DNA of 64,000 nucleotides from Robiginitomaculum sp. (lineage in GTDB: Bacteria > Pseudomonadota > Alphaproteobacteria > Caulobacterales > Maricaulaceae): the NCBI GenBank assembly GCA_016765135.1, contig JAESQN010000016.1, forward strand, positions 62,001 through 126,000, in the 5' to 3' direction. The position numbers were made by a program, and so were the translations under genes. Shown here piece by piece: positions 51,319 through 60,594 of the stretch. Position 1 is the first letter of the stretch; each line of letters begins with the position of its first letter. The notes beneath the pieces are model-generated. The model saw only the letters and a program-made list of their open reading frames with translations, was not told the DNA's origin and ran no database searches.

Positions 51319-51861
51319 CTAGCCAATGCTCTGCGTCACGCCCAAAGAGAGGATCATCATTGTCGCAGTGCTAATAAGAATGCCCGTAAACACCGCGCCG
51401 ATCCAATCGAAACCGGCAATGCGCGAAGCCAGCCTGATATCAATGGCCAATGTGCCCAAATACAGGCTAAACCCCATAAAATACACCAATGCAAAAGGTA
51501 TGAGCCCGATAAGGTACAGGCCCGCCGTTGCGGCTACGCCGATCAAGGCGAAAAGGATTGTCCAGTTGCGGATAATCACCCAGGGGCGAAAGGCGGCCAT
51601 TTTGTCAAAGAGCATACACAAGATATAAGCAATGAGCGGGAAGGCCAACCCAATGAGCGTCAATGTAAGCGCGACCGTTTGGTAGGGCGGTGTGGCGGTG
51701 TTGTCATTATAGCGGACAACCGCCAATGCCACGACCAAGCCGAGGGGAATATATGCGGCAACGGCCAAAAACGAACGCGGCAAAGCGGGCGCGGAGACGT
51801 CTATATCGTCTTGCCAATCCCGCCCCGTAAGGGCATTTATCACACCGGTGAAAATTTTCAT
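51319..51861 (-). CDS. Unknown integral membrane protein downstream of dapE
   Basis: 180 aa with four to five hydrophobic segments (about 33-50, 60-85, 95-115, 120-140, 155-178). The N-terminal soluble stretch reads MKIFTGVINALTGRDWQDDIDV. The start overlaps the dapE stop by ATGA, which implies translational coupling. Family is not recognised with certainty; Yip1-like proteins have a similar layout. No catalytic motif is visible. Confidence 0.7.
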   Translation of the reverse strand: MKIFTGVINALTGRDWQDDIDVSAPALPRSFLAVAAYIPLGLVVALAVVRYNDNTATPPYQTVALTLTLIGLAFPLIAYILCMLFDKMAAFRPWVIIRNWTILFALIGVAATAGLYLIGLIPFALVYFMGFSLYLGTLAIDIRLASRIAGFDWIGAVFTGILISTATMMILSLGVTQSIG

Positions 51862-53000
51862 AGATTATCAAAGTAGCGTACTAAAAACGCTTTGTAAATT
51901 TGTAACAGATTTTTTATATCCTCCACGTTGGCGCACTCATTGACCTGGTGGATGGTTTTGCCGATCAGGCCAAATTCGACCACCGGCGCATAATGGGTGA
52001 TGAAACGGGCGTCGGACGTGCCGCCGCTGGTCGATAGCGCGGGTGTGCGTCCGGTGATGTCGGTAATGGCCGCAGATAATTTATCGCTAAACCCGCAAGG
52101 CTTGGTTAAAAACGGGTGGCCGGATACAGTAAGGTCAGCCTCTATTTTCCCATCAAAACCCTGTCTTACAGTTTCTATTTCGTCGTTAATCCAAGCCAGC
52201 AAATCATCGCCACTATGCTGGGTGTTAAAGCGGATGTTAAACTTGGCCGTGGCGGTCTCGGCTATGACATTATGGGCCGGATTTCCGACATCTATAGAGG
52301 TGATTTCAAGATTGGAGGGTTGGAAACTATCATTACCATCGTCCAGTTTTTTAGACGCCAGCGCCGTCAACAATTTGAGCATGGATGACACTGGGTTGCC
52401 CGCAAGGTCGGGATAAGCGACATGGCCCTGGGTGCCGATGACCTTTATAACGCCGTTCAAAGACCCGCGCCGTCCGATCTTGATCATTTCGCCCAAGGTG
52501 TTCGGGTTGGTGGGCTCCCCGACCAGACAATGATCTATGACCTCGCCGCGTTCGGTGATGGCTTCCAAAACTTTTTTGGTGCCGTTAAGCGCCGGACCTT
52601 CTTCGTCGCCGGTGATCAGAAAACTGATGGAGCCTTTGGGTGTCCAACCGCCCGCGAGCAAATCCGATACCGCCGCCACAAAAGCCGCAATGCCGCCCTT
52701 CATATCCGCCGTCCCGCGCCCCCATATATACCCGTCCTCGACCTCCCCGCCGAACGGATTATGCCGCCACTGCGTAGCGTCACCAACAGGTACTACATCA
52801 ACATGCCCGGCATAACAAAAATTAGGTGCGTCCGTGCCAAGCCTTGCGTAGAGATTGTCCACGTCCGCAAATGGATAACGGGTACAAACAAACCCCATAC
52901 CCTCCAAAGCATCCTGTAAAATCCCCAAAGCCCCCGCGTCCACAGGCGTCACTGACGGGCAACGGATCAGGTCGCGGGTTAAATTTATGACATCAAGCAT
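51858..53000 (-). CDS. dapE: Succinyl-diaminopimelate desuccinylase
   Basis: 380 aa M20-type zinc enzyme that releases LL-diaminopimelate for lysine and peptidoglycan. Metal/catalytic motifs: CYAGHVDVVPVGD (His, Asp; about 65), RGTADMKGG (about 95), FLITGDEEGPALNG (Glu pair, about 128) and near the end G-T-S-D-A-R-F and I-H-Q-V-N-E. Length matches the family. It overlaps ubiG by 8 nt at its start and the unknown membrane protein at its end. Confidence 0.95.
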   Translation of the reverse strand: MLDVINLTRDLIRCPSVTPVDAGALGILQDALEGMGFVCTRYPFADVDNLYARLGTDAPNFCYAGHVDVVPVGDATQWRHNPFGGEVEDGYIWGRGTADMKGGIAAFVAAVSDLLAGGWTPKGSISFLITGDEEGPALNGTKKVLEAITERGEVIDHCLVGEPTNPNTLGEMIKIGRRGSLNGVIKVIGTQGHVAYPDLAGNPVSSMLKLLTALASKKLDDGNDSFQPSNLEITSIDVGNPAHNVIAETATAKFNIRFNTQHSGDDLLAWINDEIETVRQGFDGKIEADLTVSGHPFLTKPCGFSDKLSAAITDITGRTPALSTSGGTSDARFITHYAPVVEFGLIGKTIHQVNECANVEDIKNLLQIYKAFLVRYFDNL

Positions 53001-53763
53001 TAATAGACCTCACCAAATAATTAACCCCGGTATCGTCCGTAATCTTCCAACTTCCCGCCAGTGGATTGTATGTCATGCCTACCGCGTCGTCCGGACTTAG
53101 CCCGGCGTCTTTTAGCATCCTTAGCATTTCTATGGGCTTGATGAATTTGGCGTATTGGTGGGTGCCTTTGGGGAGCCAGTTCATGATGTATTCGGCGCCC
53201 ATAATCGCCAGCGCAAAAGCTTTGGCGGTGCGGTTGATTGTTGAGCAAAACATCAGTCCGCCGCCTCGTACCAGTCCGGCACAGGTCTTGATAAATTCAG
53301 CAGGGTTAGTGACATGCTCAAGCACCTCCATATTCAAAACTACATCATAAGGCTCTTGGCCGCTATCTGCTAAATCTTCAACGCTGGAATATTTATACTC
53401 AATCTCAAGGCCGGATTGTTCCGCGTGGATTTGTGCGGCCTTGATGTTTTTTTCGAGCGCGTCTACGCCCGTCACTTGAGCGCCTAATCTGGTCATAGGT
53501 TCGCAAAGCAGCCCGCCGCCACACCCTACGTCCAGGATACGCAAACCTTTCAGGGGCAAGTCCGTATCCGGGTCGCGCAGGAAATGCGCGCAAATCTCGT
53601 CCTTGATAAAGCCCACCCGGCATCCGTTCATGATGTGCAGGGGTTTAAACTTGCCGTTCGGGTTCCACCAATCTTCGGCCATAGCGGCAAAATGAGCCAT
53701 TTCCGCCGGATCAACGCTTGATGCCCTTTTGTGGGATGCAGTATTGTGAGCAACATGTGTCAT
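52993..53763 (-). CDS. ubiG: Ubiquinone biosynthesis O-methyltransferase UbiG
   Basis: 256 aa from the ATG at 53763 (GGAAAG about 7 nt upstream); ATGs at 53778 and 53817 are in frame but less suited. Uses S-adenosylmethionine for both O-methylations in ubiquinone synthesis. E-M-A-H-F-A-A-M-A-E-D-W-W-N-P near the N-terminus is the UbiG signature; LRILDVGCGGGLLCEP is the SAM-binding motif and V-L-N-M-E-V-L-E-H-V follows. Divergent from lysC. Confidence 0.95.
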   Translation of the reverse strand: MTHVAHNTASHKRASSVDPAEMAHFAAMAEDWWNPNGKFKPLHIMNGCRVGFIKDEICAHFLRDPDTDLPLKGLRILDVGCGGGLLCEPMTRLGAQVTGVDALEKNIKAAQIHAEQSGLEIEYKYSSVEDLADSGQEPYDVVLNMEVLEHVTNPAEFIKTCAGLVRGGGLMFCSTINRTAKAFALAIMGAEYIMNWLPKGTHQYAKFIKPIEMLRMLKDAGLSPDDAVGMTYNPLAGSWKITDDTGVNYLVRSINA

Positions 53764-53826
53764 AATCGGTCTTTCCATTTCAGTAAATCCCTTATAAACA
53801 ACACACGGAATAAACAAAGAGGCTTT

Positions 53827-55074
53827 ATGGCGCGTATTGTCATGAAATTTGGCGGCACTTCAGTGGCGGACCTTGATAGGATCCGCCATGTGAGCGCGCT
53901 TGTTGCCCGAGAGGCAGAGGATGGCCACGAGGTCGCCGTAGTGGTATCGGCTATGTCGGGCGAGACCAACCGATTGGTTGGTTTTGTAGACGCGCTCGCG
54001 GCAGACACAAAAAACGGCGGCGCCATAGACGATGAGTACGACACCATAGTCTCGTCCGGCGAACAGGTGACCAGCGGTCTCCTCGCCATTGCCCTTAGAC
54101 GCCGAGGCATCAAAGCCCGCTCTTGGCAGGGCTGGCAAATCCCTTTGCAAACAGACGGTGCCCATGCTTCTGCTCGCATCAAGGGTATAGAGACTTTGGC
54201 CTTTAACCAATCCCTCAAAGACGGTATCGTCGGCGTCGTTGCCGGGTTTCAGGGTATCAGTCCTGAGGGCCGCGTATCGACACTCGGACGCGGTGGCTCT
54301 GATACGTCTGCCGTGGCTTTGGCAGTAGCATTAGGGGCCGACCGCTGTGATATTTACACGGATGTGGACGGCGTCTATACGGCGGACCCGCGCATTGTCC
54401 CGAAGGCGAGGCGGCTTGACCGTATCGCATTTGAAGAAATGCTGGAGCTGGCCTCCCAGGGGGCGAAAGTACTACAAACCAGGTCGGTCGAGCTGGCTAT
54501 GAATAATAAATTGCCCATCAGGGTATTGACCAGTTTTCGCGGGATTGACGAGCTTAATCCGGGAACTTTGGTTTGTGAGGAGAAAAAAACCATGGAAGAA
54601 CGTGTTGTTAGCGGTGTAGCCTATGCCCGCGATGAAGCGCAAATCTCGCTGCTTAGATTGCGCGATGAACCGGGTGTGGTCGCACGGGTTTGCGGTGTTA
54701 TGGCGGACGCAAATGTCAGTGTAGATATGATTGTCCAGGGTACATCGCGCCGCGAAGACAGTGCCAATTTGGTGTTTACCATTGGCAAGCGCGATCTTGA
54801 AAAAGCTTTGAGCGCACTTGATGAAAATAAAGACAGGATTGGCTATGACAGTGTTTTGGTTAACGACAAAGTCTCCAAAGTTTCGGTTGTTGGCATTGGC
54901 ATGCGTTCTCATACTGGTGTAGCCCACACCATGTTTTCGGCCTTGGCCGAGCGTAATATCAATATCGAGGTGATTGCTACATCTGAGATTAAAATCAGTG
55001 TTTTAATTGATGCGGACATGACCGAACTGGCCGTGCGGGCTTTACACAGTGCCTTTGAGCTGGAAAATCCGTAA
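53827..55074 (+). CDS. lysC: Aspartate kinase
   Basis: 415 aa from the ATG at 53827 (AGAGG upstream); the frame is open from 53731. First step of the aspartate family (Lys, Met, Thr, diaminopimelate). MKFGGTSVADLDRIR at the start and GRGGSDTSAVALA (about 160) are the kinase motifs; two ACT domains (about 270-330 and 345-410) should give feedback inhibition. Its stop is followed directly by ptsP, an order frequent in alphaproteobacteria. Confidence 0.96.
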   Translation: MARIVMKFGGTSVADLDRIRHVSALVAREAEDGHEVAVVVSAMSGETNRLVGFVDALAADTKNGGAIDDEYDTIVSSGEQVTSGLLAIALRRRGIKARSWQGWQIPLQTDGAHASARIKGIETLAFNQSLKDGIVGVVAGFQGISPEGRVSTLGRGGSDTSAVALAVALGADRCDIYTDVDGVYTADPRIVPKARRLDRIAFEEMLELASQGAKVLQTRSVELAMNNKLPIRVLTSFRGIDELNPGTLVCEEKKTMEERVVSGVAYARDEAQISLLRLRDEPGVVARVCGVMADANVSVDMIVQGTSRREDSANLVFTIGKRDLEKALSALDENKDRIGYDSVLVNDKVSKVSVVGIGMRSHTGVAHTMFSALAERNINIEVIATSEIKISVLIDADMTELAVRALHSAFELENP

Positions 55075-57384
55075 ATGAAGATACCGCCCATTGGCATAAA
55101 ACCTGACCCTGGGGCCAATTTGCTCAAGCGCATTCGCGGGCTGATGGCCTCAGAAGAAGGCGTGCAGGCGCGGCTGGATAAATTTGTCAAAATCATATCT
55201 TCATCCATGAAAGCCAATGTAGCGTCTATTTATTTGCGGGCCGGGGATGATTTGGAATTGTGTGCTACCAAAGGTTTGAAACAAACTGCTGTTCACGCCA
55301 CAAGGCTTAGTATTAACGAAGGTCTGGTTGGCAATGTGGCCAGGCGTGCCAGAGTGCTTAATATCGCTGAAGCGGTGGACCACCCCGATTTTGTTTTTAA
55401 AGAAGAAACTGGCGAGCAGCGCTTTCATTCGTTTTTGGGTGTGCCGTTATTGCGCGGTGGTCGTAATCTCGGTGTGTTGGTGGTGCAAGGTAAGCGGGCA
55501 AGGGTGTATAGCGAAACTGAGGTAGAAAACCTGCTCACCGCTGCAACTTTGTTGGCAGAAATTGCTGTTGCAGACGAACGGGCGGGCGGCAATAAAGCCC
55601 GCCTCAAAGGTATTCGCTTAACACCAACGGGTGCGGAAACCATCACGGGGAAAGCGTTCGCAGACGGGCTGGTGCAAGGCCGGGCGGTGCTACACTTACC
55701 GCCCGTGGCATCTGGCGCTATGATTGCTGCCAAACCTGCCGAAGAACAGATCAGACTTGAAAAAGCCATTCGGCAAATGCGCCGCTCCGTCGATGCTATG
55801 GTGGACGGCGTTAACGGCGACGCGGCAAATACGGGTGTAGCAATGGGTGCCGCATCTAAGGAAATTTTTGAAAGCTACCGCTTGTTTGCTTATGACCGCA
55901 AATGGCTCGCTAGTTTGCGAGAAGCGGTCAATGCGGGCCTGACCGCCGAAGCCGCCGTGGAAAGAGTACGCAATGAACACCGCGCCCGGATGCAAAAAGC
56001 CCGTGATCCTTATCTACGGGCTCGCTTGCATGATTTGGAAGACCTGGCTAACCGGATGTTGCGTACATTGGGCGGTGAAAATGTAGCGCCAGGGCAACGG
56101 CAGCTTCCGGATAACGCCGTGGTGTTTGCTCGCAACCTTGGCCCCGCAGAGGTGCTGGATTATGACCGGGATAAATTGCGCGGCATTGTCTTGGAAGAGG
56201 GGGCAGCCACGGCCCATGCCACCATTATTTGCCGCACGCTGGGCATTCCGTTGGTCGGCCTCGCCGAACGCGTGCTTGACAGGGTTGAAGCCGATGACCA
56301 GGTTTTGGTGGACGGCGAAATGGGTGAGGTTCGCATACGTCCAACACCGAACGACATAGATGATTTTTTGGTGCGGGTCGGCATTAAAGCAGAACTTAGC
56401 ACGGCCTTTAAACAGCAACGAAACCTCAAAGCCGTCACTAAGGATGGACAGAAAATATCATTGCTTCTCAATGCGGGCCTGTTAGTAGACCTGCCGGGCC
56501 TGGACAGTATGGGCGCGGACGGTATCGGGCTGTTTAGAACAGAATTTCAATTTATGGTCTCCGAGCGTATGCCGCGCCTTGGCGAACAGGTGGAATTGTA
56601 TAAACGCGCTTTGGCGGCATCCGGTGACCGCCCGGTAACTTTCCGTACCCTTGATTTGGGCGGCGATAAAATCCTGCCCTACGCCGATCCGCAACCCGAA
56701 GAAAACCCGGCCATTGGCTGGCGGGCCATTCGCATTGGGTTGGATCGTCCCGCCATGTTGCGCTATCAGTTAAGGGCATTATTGCTGGCGGGTGCGGGTC
56801 AGCATTTGCGCATCATGTTTCCTATGGTTGCCACCACATCCGAGTTTCAGGCAGCGCGGGGCTTATTGGATAAAGAGATTGCCCGCACCAAGAAAATGGG
56901 CGGGGTCGCGCCAAAAAAACTTGAAGTTGGTGTCATGTTGGAAACGCCAGCTTTGGCTTGGCAGATAGATGCTATTTGCCAACATGCGGATTTTGTGTCG
57001 GTTGGGGCCAATGATTTGATGCAGTTTTTCTTTGCCGCCGACCGGGATAATCCGCGTGTTGCCGGGCTTTATGATGGCCTGCATCCGGCGGCTTTGTCGC
57101 TTTTGGCACATATTGCGGACCGGTGTAAAGCGGCAAATACCCAACTGACAGTCTGCGGGGAAATGGCAGGCAAACCTCTGGAGGCTATTTGCCTGACGGC
57201 ATTGGGGTATAGAAATTTGTCCATGCCTGTCACAGGTATCGGCCCGGTCAAAAGCGCAATTCTCGCTTTGGACGCAGGAAAATTATCCGCTTTGATAAAG
57301 CCGAAAATCACATCAGGCACGGCGGCAGATAGCTTGCGCGAAGATATTATAAAATTTTGTGAGCAAGAAAGGATACCCGTATAA
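55075..57384 (+). CDS. ptsP: PTS enzyme I-Ntr (PtsP) with GAF domain
   Basis: 769 aa. Phosphoenolpyruvate-protein phosphotransferase of the regulatory nitrogen PTS. GAF domain (about 20-165), then the HPr-interacting helical part, the phosphohistidine domain with GGAATAHATIICRTLGIP (active His about 382) and the PEP-binding barrel (GIGLFRTEFQFM about 490; FVSVGANDLMQF about 645). GAF may sense glutamine as known for PtsP. It starts right after the lysC stop with no gap. Confidence 0.94.
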   Translation: MKIPPIGIKPDPGANLLKRIRGLMASEEGVQARLDKFVKIISSSMKANVASIYLRAGDDLELCATKGLKQTAVHATRLSINEGLVGNVARRARVLNIAEAVDHPDFVFKEETGEQRFHSFLGVPLLRGGRNLGVLVVQGKRARVYSETEVENLLTAATLLAEIAVADERAGGNKARLKGIRLTPTGAETITGKAFADGLVQGRAVLHLPPVASGAMIAAKPAEEQIRLEKAIRQMRRSVDAMVDGVNGDAANTGVAMGAASKEIFESYRLFAYDRKWLASLREAVNAGLTAEAAVERVRNEHRARMQKARDPYLRARLHDLEDLANRMLRTLGGENVAPGQRQLPDNAVVFARNLGPAEVLDYDRDKLRGIVLEEGAATAHATIICRTLGIPLVGLAERVLDRVEADDQVLVDGEMGEVRIRPTPNDIDDFLVRVGIKAELSTAFKQQRNLKAVTKDGQKISLLLNAGLLVDLPGLDSMGADGIGLFRTEFQFMVSERMPRLGEQVELYKRALAASGDRPVTFRTLDLGGDKILPYADPQPEENPAIGWRAIRIGLDRPAMLRYQLRALLLAGAGQHLRIMFPMVATTSEFQAARGLLDKEIARTKKMGGVAPKKLEVGVMLETPALAWQIDAICQHADFVSVGANDLMQFFFAADRDNPRVAGLYDGLHPAALSLLAHIADRCKAANTQLTVCGEMAGKPLEAICLTALGYRNLSMPVTGIGPVKSAILALDAGKLSALIKPKITSGTAADSLREDIIKFCEQERIPV

Positions 57385-57386
57385 TC

Positions 57387-58172
57387 GTGGCCAGGCTGGA
57401 ACATAAAACCTGCATCATTACGGGCGCGGCTCGCGGGATTGGCGAGGCTATAGCCCGCGCTTTTGCGGCTGAAGGTGCGCAGGTTGTCGTGACCGACATA
57501 GACGTCACGACAGGTAAAATATTAGCGAACGCAATCGGTGCAAAGTTTATTGAGCTAGACATTGCCAAAGAAGACCATTGGGACAACCTGGCCGAAGCTT
57601 ATCCAAATATTGATGTGCTGGTGAACAATGCTGGCATTACGGGTTTTGAAGGCGGTGTCGTCCCCCACGACCCTGAAAACGCCAGCCTAGCCGATTGGCG
57701 GGCCGTGCATAGGGTGAATACGGACGGGACTTTTCTGGGCTGTCGCTACGGCATCAAGGCTATGCGGGGAGCGGGCGCAGGTTCCATTATCAATATGTCG
57801 TCGCGCTCCGGCATGGTCGGCATACCGGCCGCCAGCGCCTATGCTGCCTCCAAAGCCGCTATCCGTAACCACACAAAAACCGTGGCACTTTATTGCGCCC
57901 AGCAAGGTCTAAACATCCGCTGTAACTCCGTCCACCCTGCCGCCATCATGACCCCCATGTGGGACCCCATGCTACCGCCGGGCGAAAAGGCTCGCGAGCA
58001 AGCTATGCAAGCCTTGGTCAAGGACACGCCACTTGGTCGTTTCGGTGAACCATCAGAAGTCGCGGCTATTTGCGTGCTACTGGCATCAGATGAAGCGAGC
58101 TATATAACAGGCGCAGAGTTTACAATAGACGGCGGTATATTGGCGGGCTCTGCCGCCGCGCCGGGAAGTTAA
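57387..58172 (+). CDS. Short-chain dehydrogenase/reductase
   Basis: 261 aa classical SDR. TGAARGIGEAIA (NAD(P) binding, about 12), D-I-D after strand 2, NNAGITG (about 80), Ser in NMSSRSG and the catalytic YAASK (about 152). An Asp-type position after strand 2 (VVTDIDV) favours NAD over NADP. The GTG start lies 2 nt after the ptsP stop. Substrate unknown. Its stop overlaps convergent ybaB by 4 nt. Confidence 0.9.
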   Translation: MARLEHKTCIITGAARGIGEAIARAFAAEGAQVVVTDIDVTTGKILANAIGAKFIELDIAKEDHWDNLAEAYPNIDVLVNNAGITGFEGGVVPHDPENASLADWRAVHRVNTDGTFLGCRYGIKAMRGAGAGSIINMSSRSGMVGIPAASAYAASKAAIRNHTKTVALYCAQQGLNIRCNSVHPAAIMTPMWDPMLPPGEKAREQAMQALVKDTPLGRFGEPSEVAAICVLLASDEASYITGAEFTIDGGILAGSAAAPGS

Positions 58173-58492
58173 AACGGTAATTTCATACCTTCCGGTAACT
58201 GTATATCACCCATGGCTGATTGCATGGTCTCGGCTTGTTTTTGGTCGATTTTTATTTTGGCGTCGTGGTAGGCGGCGATGATCAGATCTTCGAGGATTTC
58301 GGCTTCGTCCGGGACGATCATGGCCGGGTCTATATTTATGGATTGCATATGGCCTTCACCGGAGAGGGTGATGCGCACCATGCCGCCGCCGCTGACGCCT
58401 TCGGCGCGCAAATCCGCGACCTTGGCTTTGGCGGCTTCCATTTTTTCTTGCATTTCTTTGGCCTGTTTCATCAAGCCCATAATGTCTTTCAT
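58169..58492 (-). CDS. ybaB: YbaB/EbfC nucleoid-associated protein
   Basis: 107 aa. DNA-binding nucleoid protein forming a tweezer-like dimer: MKQAKEMQEKMEAAKAKVADL (N-terminal helix, partly quoted), G-M-V-R-I-T-L-S-G-E-G and D-L-I-I-A-A-Y-H-D-A. It overlaps dnaX by ATGA, the usual dnaX–ybaB pairing; recR is not next to it here. Confidence 0.94.
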   Translation of the reverse strand: MKDIMGLMKQAKEMQEKMEAAKAKVADLRAEGVSGGGMVRITLSGEGHMQSINIDPAMIVPDEAEILEDLIIAAYHDAKIKIDQKQAETMQSAMGDIQLPEGMKLPF

Positions 58493-60225
58493 GACGTTTC
58501 CTTATTTGGTGCAAAGTCTGCTTCTATGACATTTGATATAGTCTCGCGGTCGCGAAATTCAATCTCTACACCTGGAAATAATTCACGGGCAGCCTTGGCA
58601 ACGGGATGGTTTTCTTCGGTTTGCTTTTGCTTTGCTTCGGTAGCGCGGCGGCGTTCCAACAGGCTTGGTTCGCCCTGGGTTTTAGCGTCTACCTCAACCC
58701 GCCACGGACGCGCCGTGGTTTCTGTGAGCCAAGCCCGGAGTTGGTATTCTAAATCTTTGGGCGCATTGGGGGCCAGCGAGAAAATCAATGTACCCGGTTC
58801 GAACCTGATGGGGCGGATATATTTTTCAATATCAAAGCGCAAGCCGGAACGGTTTTTTGGCACGGCGGTAACCAGCTCTTGTAATGTATTTAGCTCCAAA
58901 TTAGGCGCGTTCACGGACTTTACCTCGGGTGCCGGGGCTTGAAGTTTTGGGGCCGTGTTGGTTTGTATACTGGCCTGTATGTTGGCCTGGGCGGGTGGCG
59001 GTGTGTCCACAGAACTTCCGCCGCCAGGCGGGGTTTTAGGTGCATCCGGCACGTCTTTCAGGCCTGCCAATAATTGCGTTGCCAATTCGGGTGGTGGTAA
59101 GTCCGCCGCAACGGCCAGACGCAACAAAGCCATTTCGGCGGCTGCTAATGGGTCAGGTGCAGCGCGGACATCCCCGTGAGCGGAGAGCAATATCTGCCAG
59201 GCCCGGGTGATTTGTCCCATGCTTAATCCGCCCGCCAGATCGTGCAGGCGTGTCACCTGATCGGGTGCCATATCAAATGCGCACTCTTCCCCCAAAGCTT
59301 TGGCGCGAGAAACTTCGTGGCAAATATCGAGCAAATCGCGCATAATCACGCTTGGGTCGGCCCCGTCAGTATATTGGGAACGCACTTCATTCAGCGCGCC
59401 TTTGGCATCACCGCCTATGGCCAATGCAAATAAACTGAGCACCCGTGTGCGGTCTGCCAAACCAAGCATGGTGCGAATATCTTCGGCGCTTACCTGCGCG
59501 TCCCCCTCGGCCTGGACAATCGCCTGATCGAGCAAAGACAGACCATCACGCACTGAACCTTCGGCGGCGCGGGCGATTAGCATCAGCCCGTCCTGCGCGA
59601 TATTGGCATTTTCTTTGGCGCAAATATTGGCCAAATGTTTGGTCAGCTCGTCCGCTTCAACCCGGCGTAAATCAAAGCGCTGGCAGCGGGACAAAACCGT
59701 GATCGGGATTTTACGAATTTCCGTGGTGGCGAAAATGAACTTGGCGTGATCCGGTGGCTCTTCCAGAGTTTTCAGCAAAGCATTGAACGCCTGCGCCGAC
59801 AACATATGCACCTCGTCGATAATATAAACCTTATAGCGAGCTTCGACGGGGCCGTAGCGCACACTGTCCAAAATTTCGCGAATATCACCAACCCCGGTGC
59901 GAGACGCGGCGTCCATCTCCATGACATCCAAATGTGACGAGCGGTTAATGGCATCACAGTGAATACCGGGTGGATCGAGCTTCACACTTGGCCCGTCGTG
60001 GCTATCGCTTTGATAATTCAACGCTCGCGCCAAAAGCCGCGCCGTGGTAGTTTTGCCAATTCCGCGCACGCCCGTAAGCATAAAGGCGTGGGCGACACGT
60101 CCGGTTGCGAAAGCATTGGTCAGGGTTTTGACCAAAGGTTCCTGCCCGATCATGTCCTCGAAAGTCATGGGCCGGTATTTACGGGCCAAGACCTGATAAT
60201 TTTTGGATGTGGGTTTCTCGCTCAT
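58489..60225 (-). CDS. dnaX: DNA polymerase III subunits gamma/tau
   Basis: 578 aa from the ATG at 60225; the frame stays open to 60468 through repeat-derived sequence and is not protein-like there. Clamp-loader ATPase: VLARKYRPMTFEDMIGQ, Walker A GVRGIGKTTTAR (about 52), IIDEVHMLS (Walker B) and TEIRKIPITVLSRCQRFDLR. The zinc module before MDAASRTGVGDIREI keeps only one Cys (GIHCDAI) instead of four, as in some other alphaproteobacteria. Pro/Ala/Gln-rich tau-like linker and C-terminal domain follow (about 365-578). I saw no clear slippery site. Confidence 0.94.
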   Translation of the reverse strand: MSEKPTSKNYQVLARKYRPMTFEDMIGQEPLVKTLTNAFATGRVAHAFMLTGVRGIGKTTTARLLARALNYQSDSHDGPSVKLDPPGIHCDAINRSSHLDVMEMDAASRTGVGDIREILDSVRYGPVEARYKVYIIDEVHMLSAQAFNALLKTLEEPPDHAKFIFATTEIRKIPITVLSRCQRFDLRRVEADELTKHLANICAKENANIAQDGLMLIARAAEGSVRDGLSLLDQAIVQAEGDAQVSAEDIRTMLGLADRTRVLSLFALAIGGDAKGALNEVRSQYTDGADPSVIMRDLLDICHEVSRAKALGEECAFDMAPDQVTRLHDLAGGLSMGQITRAWQILLSAHGDVRAAPDPLAAAEMALLRLAVAADLPPPELATQLLAGLKDVPDAPKTPPGGGSSVDTPPPAQANIQASIQTNTAPKLQAPAPEVKSVNAPNLELNTLQELVTAVPKNRSGLRFDIEKYIRPIRFEPGTLIFSLAPNAPKDLEYQLRAWLTETTARPWRVEVDAKTQGEPSLLERRRATEAKQKQTEENHPVAKAARELFPGVEIEFRDRETISNVIEADFAPNKETS

Positions 60226-60594
60226 GGGGTCTTTATAGAGGAAAAGCTGTGCAGTGCCAGAAGATGTTTTGCTATCCCATGAAACAATTGGTTTTATCAG
60301 GGAATACAAGAGGCGTGGGAGGAGCGCAGCGACGGACGGGGAAATATCATCAAGAGGCGAAGAGGGAGCTTTTGCGACCGACCGGGAAATATCATGTGGA
60401 AGGCTGGACACTGACCCAAACAAAACTCGCATGCGGCTGCTTCGTTCCCGATCTGACCGGGTTAACAAGACGTCCGTCCAATGCCAACCTTCCGGGATGC
60501 TATATGGGCTTTATTATAAGAGAGTTCAAGTGTGATTTTCATCTGGTCATTACGGTTAAACCCCGCTAGAAAACGCACCTAGAAAAGGACTTTT
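60226..60594. other. Intergenic region between dnaX and nudC
   Basis: 369 bp between divergent starts. It holds the tandem dispersed repeat (60307-60395). Several short frames cross it on the plus strand but they are not supported: they run through the repeat, lack ribosome-binding sites and have repetitive translations. AAAAGGACTTTT just before 60595 is the ribosome-binding site of nudC. Promoters for both genes must lie here but no strong box pair is evident. Confidence 0.6.
60307..60395 (+). repeat. Two tandem copies of the roughly 45-bp dispersed repeat
   Basis: Copy A (60307-60350) and copy B (60351-60395) both start CAAGAGGCG and end GGGAAATATCAT; they share GCGAC or GACGGAC/GACCGACC in the middle. 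Copy B is very close to the copy before ubiD (25305-25347), and a third site (62019-62051, opposite strand) matches the same consensus: CAAGAGGCGA(G/A)GAG, then AGCGACC and GGGAAATAT. Confidence 0.8.

Noticed and set aside
60226-60468. N-terminal extension of the dnaX frame
   Set aside because: It is translated from the dispersed repeat; DnaX homology begins at the ATG at 60225.
60254-60569. Small genes in the dnaX–nudC gap
   Set aside because: The frames cross the tandem repeat, have no ribosome-binding site and give repetitive translations.
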